A stretch of 11,488 nucleotides of DNA from CAYUNT01 sp964446285. GTDB taxonomy: Bacteria > Sumerlaeota > Sumerlaeia > SLMS01 > CAYUNT01. A program made the translations under genes and the position numbers. Below are positions 5,939 through 11,488 of the stretch, in pieces; position 1 is the first letter of the stretch, and every line of letters starts with the position of its first letter. A model generated the notes under the pieces. It was not told the DNA's origin and ran no database searches. It saw only the letters and a program-made list of their open reading frames with translations. The stretch covers positions 1-11,488 of the forward strand of contig CAYUNT010000149.1 in the NCBI GenBank assembly GCA_964446285.1. Direction: 5' to 3'.

Positions 5939-7216
5939 ATGCCCTTGACTCACTTTGGCGAATACGATGATCCTCTTTATCGGCAGGTAGTTCAGCAGTT
6001 TGAATCCATTTGGGACAAAGTTGGCATCGACCCATGCCATCTTGAGCGCCTGAGATTCCCCAAGCGCGCCGTGATTGTCACCGTCCCGATCCGGATGGAC
6101 CATGACGGAACACGTGTGTTTCTGGGATACCGGGTCCAGCATTCGCTGACTTCCGGCCCCGGCAAGGGCGGGCTGCGCTTTTCGCCGCATGTGAACCTTG
6201 GCGAAGTGTCGGCGCTGGCCATGCTGATGTCGTGGAAATGCGGCCTGATGGGGCTTCCATTCGGCGGAGCGAAAGGGGCCATCAACTGCGATCCGCAAGC
6301 CCTTACGCCAGGCGAGCTCGAGCGCGTCACCCGGCGGTTCACGCAGGAGATGCTCCCCTTTATCGGGCCGATGATTGACGTTATGGCGCCGGACCTCGGC
6401 ACAAATGAGCAGATCATGGCGTGGATTTACGACACCTATTCCATGCACGTGGGGCACAATGTTCCGCAGATCGTAACGGGAAAAAGCCCCTCGCTTTTTG
6501 GAACGTCCGGACGGCGCGAGGCCACGGGGCGCGGGGTTGTGTGCTGCATCGAAGAGGCGGCCAAAATCATCGGACTTCCGCTGCAGGGCGCGACAGCAGC
6601 TGTGCAAGGATTCGGAAATGTCGGCTCGATCACGGCGCAGGAATTGGCATTGCGGGGCGTCCGCGTGACGGCCATCGGCGACATCTGCGGCACGCTGAGC
6701 AATCCCAAGGGGATCAATATCGAGGCGCTATTGCGCCATGTGCAGCAGCCCGGCGCGAATATATGCACATTCCCCGAAGGTGAGGCGCTTCCGGCCGGCG
6801 CTGTGTTCGAAACCCCGTGCGATATTCTGGTTCCCGCGGCCATCCAGCAGGTGATTACCAAGGACAACGCCGCCAAGGTGAATTGCCGCATCCTGGCCGA
6901 GGCCGCCAATGGACCCGTTACTCCGGAGGCGGAGCCAATCCTCTACGCCAACCGCCCGGATTTGTTCCTGATTCCGGATATTTTGTGCAACGCGGGCGGC
7001 GTGACGGTGAGCTATTTTGAATGGGTGCAGGACCTCCAGATGTTCTTCTGGACCGAAGACGAGGTGAACCGGCGCCTGCGCGAAATCATGACGCGCGCCT
7101 TCCACGAGGTTTATACCTACGCCATGAAAAACCGGATCAGCATCCGCATGGCGGCGCTTGTGCTTGGGGTTCGCCGGATCGCCACCGAAAAAGCTCAGCG
7201 CGGACTTTACCCCTGA
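5939..7216 (+). CDS. gdhA: glutamate dehydrogenase (Glu/Leu/Phe/Val dehydrogenase family)
   Basis: A 425-residue amino-acid dehydrogenase catalysing reversible oxidative deamination of glutamate to 2-oxoglutarate and ammonia with NAD(P). Visible are the substrate region GPGKGGLRFSP (73-83), the active-site segment WKCGLMGLPFGGAKG (99-113) with substrate-binding Lys100 and catalytic Lys112, and APDLGTNEQ (150-158) with Asp152. A Rossmann segment VQGFGNVGS (222-230) and the conserved tail segment NAGGVTVSYFEWVQ are also present. Length matches the small hexameric family. It begins 25 bp after the aryl-CoA ligase stop and is likely in the same transcript. In that setting it could regenerate 2-oxoglutarate for transamination of aromatic amino acids, though a general nitrogen-assimilation role is equally possible. 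The start may be TTG 5945 rather than ATG 5939. NAD versus NADP preference cannot be read safely from the sequence. Confidence 0.93.
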   Translation: MPLTHFGEYDDPLYRQVVQQFESIWDKVGIDPCHLERLRFPKRAVIVTVPIRMDHDGTRVFLGYRVQHSLTSGPGKGGLRFSPHVNLGEVSALAMLMSWKCGLMGLPFGGAKGAINCDPQALTPGELERVTRRFTQEMLPFIGPMIDVMAPDLGTNEQIMAWIYDTYSMHVGHNVPQIVTGKSPSLFGTSGRREATGRGVVCCIEEAAKIIGLPLQGATAAVQGFGNVGSITAQELALRGVRVTAIGDICGTLSNPKGINIEALLRHVQQPGANICTFPEGEALPAGAVFETPCDILVPAAIQQVITKDNAAKVNCRILAEAANGPVTPEAEPILYANRPDLFLIPDILCNAGGVTVSYFEWVQDLQMFFWTEDEVNRRLREIMTRAFHEVYTYAMKNRISIRMAALVLGVRRIATEKAQRGLYP

Positions 7217-7231
7217 GTTGGGAAACCAATC

Positions 7232-7304
7232 TCACCGCAGAGGCGCGGAAAACGCAGAGAAGAAAAGGAATATATTCTCTGCAATCTCTGCGTCTCTGCG
7301 GTGA
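7232..7304. repeat. inverted CTCTGCG repeat after gdh
   Basis: The left arm 7232-7261 and right arm 7275-7304 match as inverted repeats at about 25 of 30 positions, with a 13-nt loop. Both carry the TCACCGCAGAG / CTCTGCGGTGA ends. The right arm is closely related to 102-133. It begins 15 bp after the gdh stop codon and ends 53 bp before the next gene, so the transcript could fold into a strong hairpin acting as a terminator or mRNA 3'-stabilising element. No clean T-run follows it. Confidence 0.75.
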
Positions 7305-7357
7305 AAATTTCTGGAAAAACAATTGGAAACAATTAAAGGAGCGCTGGCCGAGCGATC

Positions 7358-8503
7358 ATGAAGATTGTCGTCGCCCCAGTGGCCAGCAAATCGGATCGAG
7401 AGGAATTCGTCGAATTCCCTTACCGGCTACACGCGCGGCGGCAGTTTTGGGTTCCGCCCTTGCGGCGTGATGTTCGCCGGATGCTCGATCCCGCCGTGCA
7501 TCCATTTCACCGCCACTCGCAGGTAGAATGTTTTTTGGCGCGGGATCAATCCGATTCGCGCCGCTCCGTGGTTGGGCGTGTGGCCGCCATCCACAACCGC
7601 CGCCACAACAAATTTCACCGCGACCGCGTGGGGTTCTTTGGATTTTTTGATGCGGTGAACGATCGCGATGTATTTCGCGCGCTGTTGCGGAGCGCGGCGC
7701 AATGGCTCGAATCCCAAGGGTGCGACTCAATACGAGGGCCATGCTCATTTTCCACGAATGAGGAATGCGGGCTGCTTGTCGAGGGATTCGACCGCCCGGC
7801 ATCGCTGCTGATGCCATATTCGCCGCCCTATTATGCGCGCCGTATCGAGGAGCTGGGCGGGCGCAAGGCGCGCGATCTGCTTTCATTCTGGACCGACCGC
7901 GAGGACTTGGCGCGGCGCGTGATGGCGCTGGGGGAACGGGCGGCGCGCCGCCTGGACGATCAGGGGAAATTCCTTGTCCGCAGCATCAATTTGCGCCGCC
8001 TGGATTCTGAATTGATCCTTATCCGCGACATCTACAACAGCGCTTGGGAACGCAATTGGGGCTTTGTGCCGATGACGGATGAAGAGATCGACTTCATGGC
8101 GCATGAGTTGCGTCCGATCGCCGATGAACGCATCGCGCTCATCGCCGAATACGATGGCCGCGCCATCGGATTCGCGCTGGCGCTTCCCGACGCTTCGCCG
8201 ATCCTCCAACAAATGAACGGCAGCATGGGGCCGATGGCGTTGCTGCGCGCCACGCTGGGACGCCGCGAAATCAAGACGATTCGCGTAATGGCATTGGGGG
8301 TGCTGCCCGAGTTCCGGCGGCGCGGAGCCGATGCCGTGCTTTACGGCGAATTGGCGCGCCGCGGAATCGAAGCGGGGTATTGGCAGGCGGAATTCTCGTG
8401 GATACTCGAAGACAACACCGCAATGGTGCGCGCCATCGAGGCAATCGGCGGAAAACTCCGCCGCCGCCATCGGATTTATGAATGGGAAATAAGGGAGTTG
8501 TGA
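7358..8503 (+). CDS. GNAT-fold protein of the YghO-like uncharacterised family
   Basis: A 381-residue protein resembling the E. coli YghO-like family, whose function is not established. Typical segments are FVEFPYRLH...FWVPPL (17-34), LDPAVHPFHRH (43-53), VGRVAAIHN (72-80), VGFFGFFDAVND (91-102), RGPCSFSTNEECGLL (126-140), YSPPYY (154-159), IYNSAWERNWGFVPMTDEE (225-243), AEYDGRAIGFALALPD (263-278) and a C-terminal acetyl-CoA-binding-like stretch LGVLPEFRRRGAD (313-325). SWILEDN (347-353) lies after it. The C-terminal half therefore looks like a GNAT acyltransferase domain, and the N-terminal half is specific to this family. Substrate is unknown. The start is supported by the N-terminal match; AAAGGAG is 16 nt away, too far to be ideal, with only CGAG closer. 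The last codons (Glu-Leu-stop) are the first unit of the heptad repeat that follows. It converges on clpC. Confidence 0.75.
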   Translation: MKIVVAPVASKSDREEFVEFPYRLHARRQFWVPPLRRDVRRMLDPAVHPFHRHSQVECFLARDQSDSRRSVVGRVAAIHNRRHNKFHRDRVGFFGFFDAVNDRDVFRALLRSAAQWLESQGCDSIRGPCSFSTNEECGLLVEGFDRPASLLMPYSPPYYARRIEELGGRKARDLLSFWTDREDLARRVMALGERAARRLDDQGKFLVRSINLRRLDSELILIRDIYNSAWERNWGFVPMTDEEIDFMAHELRPIADERIALIAEYDGRAIGFALALPDASPILQQMNGSMGPMALLRATLGRREIKTIRVMALGVLPEFRRRGADAVLYGELARRGIEAGYWQAEFSWILEDNTAMVRAIEAIGGKLRRRHRIYEWEIREL

Positions 8504-8717
8504 GTTGTGGGTTGTGGGTTGTGAGTGAAGAGTTGTGGGTTGTGAGTTGTGAGGAAAGAAAAATCTTTTCTCTAAACGACATTGTACTCGTTCGGAGAAG
8601 CCCCATCAGGACCTTTTTCACTCACAACCCACAACCCATAACAGTCCTCTTCTCCCAACTCACAACTCACAACCCACAACTCTTCACTCACAACTCACAA
8701 CTCACAACCCACAACTC
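8495..8717. repeat. inverted heptanucleotide repeat array between convergent genes
   Basis: The left arm 8495-8550 is exactly eight heptads of GAGTTGT, GGGTTGT or GAGTGAA. The right arm 8662-8717 is the inverted series, and the two match at 53 of 56 positions. A further inverted block at 8617-8637 matches 8509-8529 at 21 of 21 positions, allowing an alternative fold. The core includes a 6-bp stem AGAAAA-ATC-TTTTCT (8557-8571). The array fills the whole gap between the GNAT gene (stop inside the first two heptads) and clpC (stop 4 bp beyond the array). It could act as a two-way terminator. Open frames across it give repeated Gln-Leu-Thr-Thr-His-Asn peptides and are not genes. Confidence 0.92.
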
Positions 8718-8721
8718 TCTT

Positions 8722-11220
<2,499 letters not shown>

Positions 11221-11230
11221 TCCAACTCAA

Positions 11231-11236
11231 CCTCCT
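11231..11236 (-). promoter_or_regulatory. clpC ribosome binding site
   Basis: On the minus strand AGGAGG precedes the clpC ATG by 10 nt. This is the strongest Shine-Dalgarno in the window and fixes the start at 11220. Confidence 0.75.
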
Positions 11237-11356
11237 GCGAGGGGAAACGCGCGGCGCTGGAGAGATCGAAGAAATAGACATTGGTGCTATCGAGACTTTC
11301 CAGGGGCAAAAACGAGCGGCGCGCCACTCCGCCCGGTCCTTCCCCTCCATCGTTGC

Positions 11357-11386
11357 ATTGTAGAACCCGCGGGATCGGAGTGTCAA
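11357..11386 (-). promoter_or_regulatory. near-consensus sigma70-type promoter for clpC
   Basis: On the minus strand, TTGACA (11381-11386, a perfect -35) and TACAAT (11357-11362, 5 of 6 to the -10 consensus) are separated by 18 bp. Transcription would start near 11350, giving a 5' leader of about 130 nt. No CIRCE or CtsR-like operator was recognised in the leader or around the promoter, so heat-shock control is not evident. The sequence beyond the promoter to the window end (11387-11488) shows no gene or repeat that I can support. Confidence 0.6.
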
Positions 11387-11488
11387 TAGGGTCAGTTCCA
11401 GGGCGCGCGGCAGGACAATTCCGTAAATTCTTCTCACAGGTTTTTAAGGGGATGCATAGGGCTTTGCATTTCAGCAACTCGTGAGCCT

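Noticed and set aside
5615..6607. 330-residue minus-strand frame across paaK and gdh
   Set aside because: Antisense to both conserved genes, without motifs or a credible ribosome binding site.
11221..11350. Heat-shock operator (CIRCE or CtsR site) in the clpC leader
   Set aside because: No matching inverted or direct repeat of those types was seen.

Overview
The window is a GC-rich bacterial chromosome segment with eight protein-coding genes and no RNA genes, phage genes or transposase genes. Several signals point to the PVC superphylum (Planctomycetes/Verrucomicrobia) or a related uncultivated phylum. These are a PduL-type phosphotransacylase carrying a putative microcompartment-targeting helix, a short-form RmlA, and intergenic gaps filled with short interspersed repeats of several unrelated families. 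This placement is inference; no rRNA or other taxonomic marker is present.

Layout. A sugar-1-phosphate nucleotidylyltransferase (147-884, minus strand) is divergent from a pduL-ackA pair (1320-3476, plus strand). The 435-bp gap between them holds an inverted repeat and a 34-bp tandem repeat. Next come a double ACT-domain protein (3747-4241), a phenylacetate-CoA ligase (4504-5913) and a glutamate dehydrogenase (5939-7216), all on the plus strand. A YghO-like GNAT-fold protein (7358-8503, plus) converges on clpC (8722-11220, minus). The gap between these two is a long inverted array of heptanucleotide repeats. clpC has a good Shine-Dalgarno and a near-consensus sigma70-type promoter about 140 bp upstream.

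How the genes fit together. PduL plus the acetate-kinase-like protein form an acyl-CoA to acyl-phosphate to carboxylate + ATP route. The PduL N-terminus looks like a microcompartment encapsulation peptide, so PduL may act inside a shell encoded elsewhere. The ACT protein, aryl-CoA ligase and glutamate dehydrogenase suggest a module for aromatic amino-acid metabolism: amino-acid sensing, aryl-acetate/aryl-acetyl-CoA interconversion and recycling of 2-oxoglutarate. ClpC, GNAT and RmlA look like unrelated neighbours.

The most unusual features are the repeats. They include a 119-bp REP-like element with two structure-matched hairpins inside a 26-bp inverted repeat, the GAGTTGT heptad inverted array between convergent genes, CTCTGCG-type repeats and a 34-bp tandem repeat. 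The kinase has substitutions at three positions that are catalytic or substrate-binding in characterised acetate kinases. No CRISPR, defence or clearly new multi-gene system is visible.
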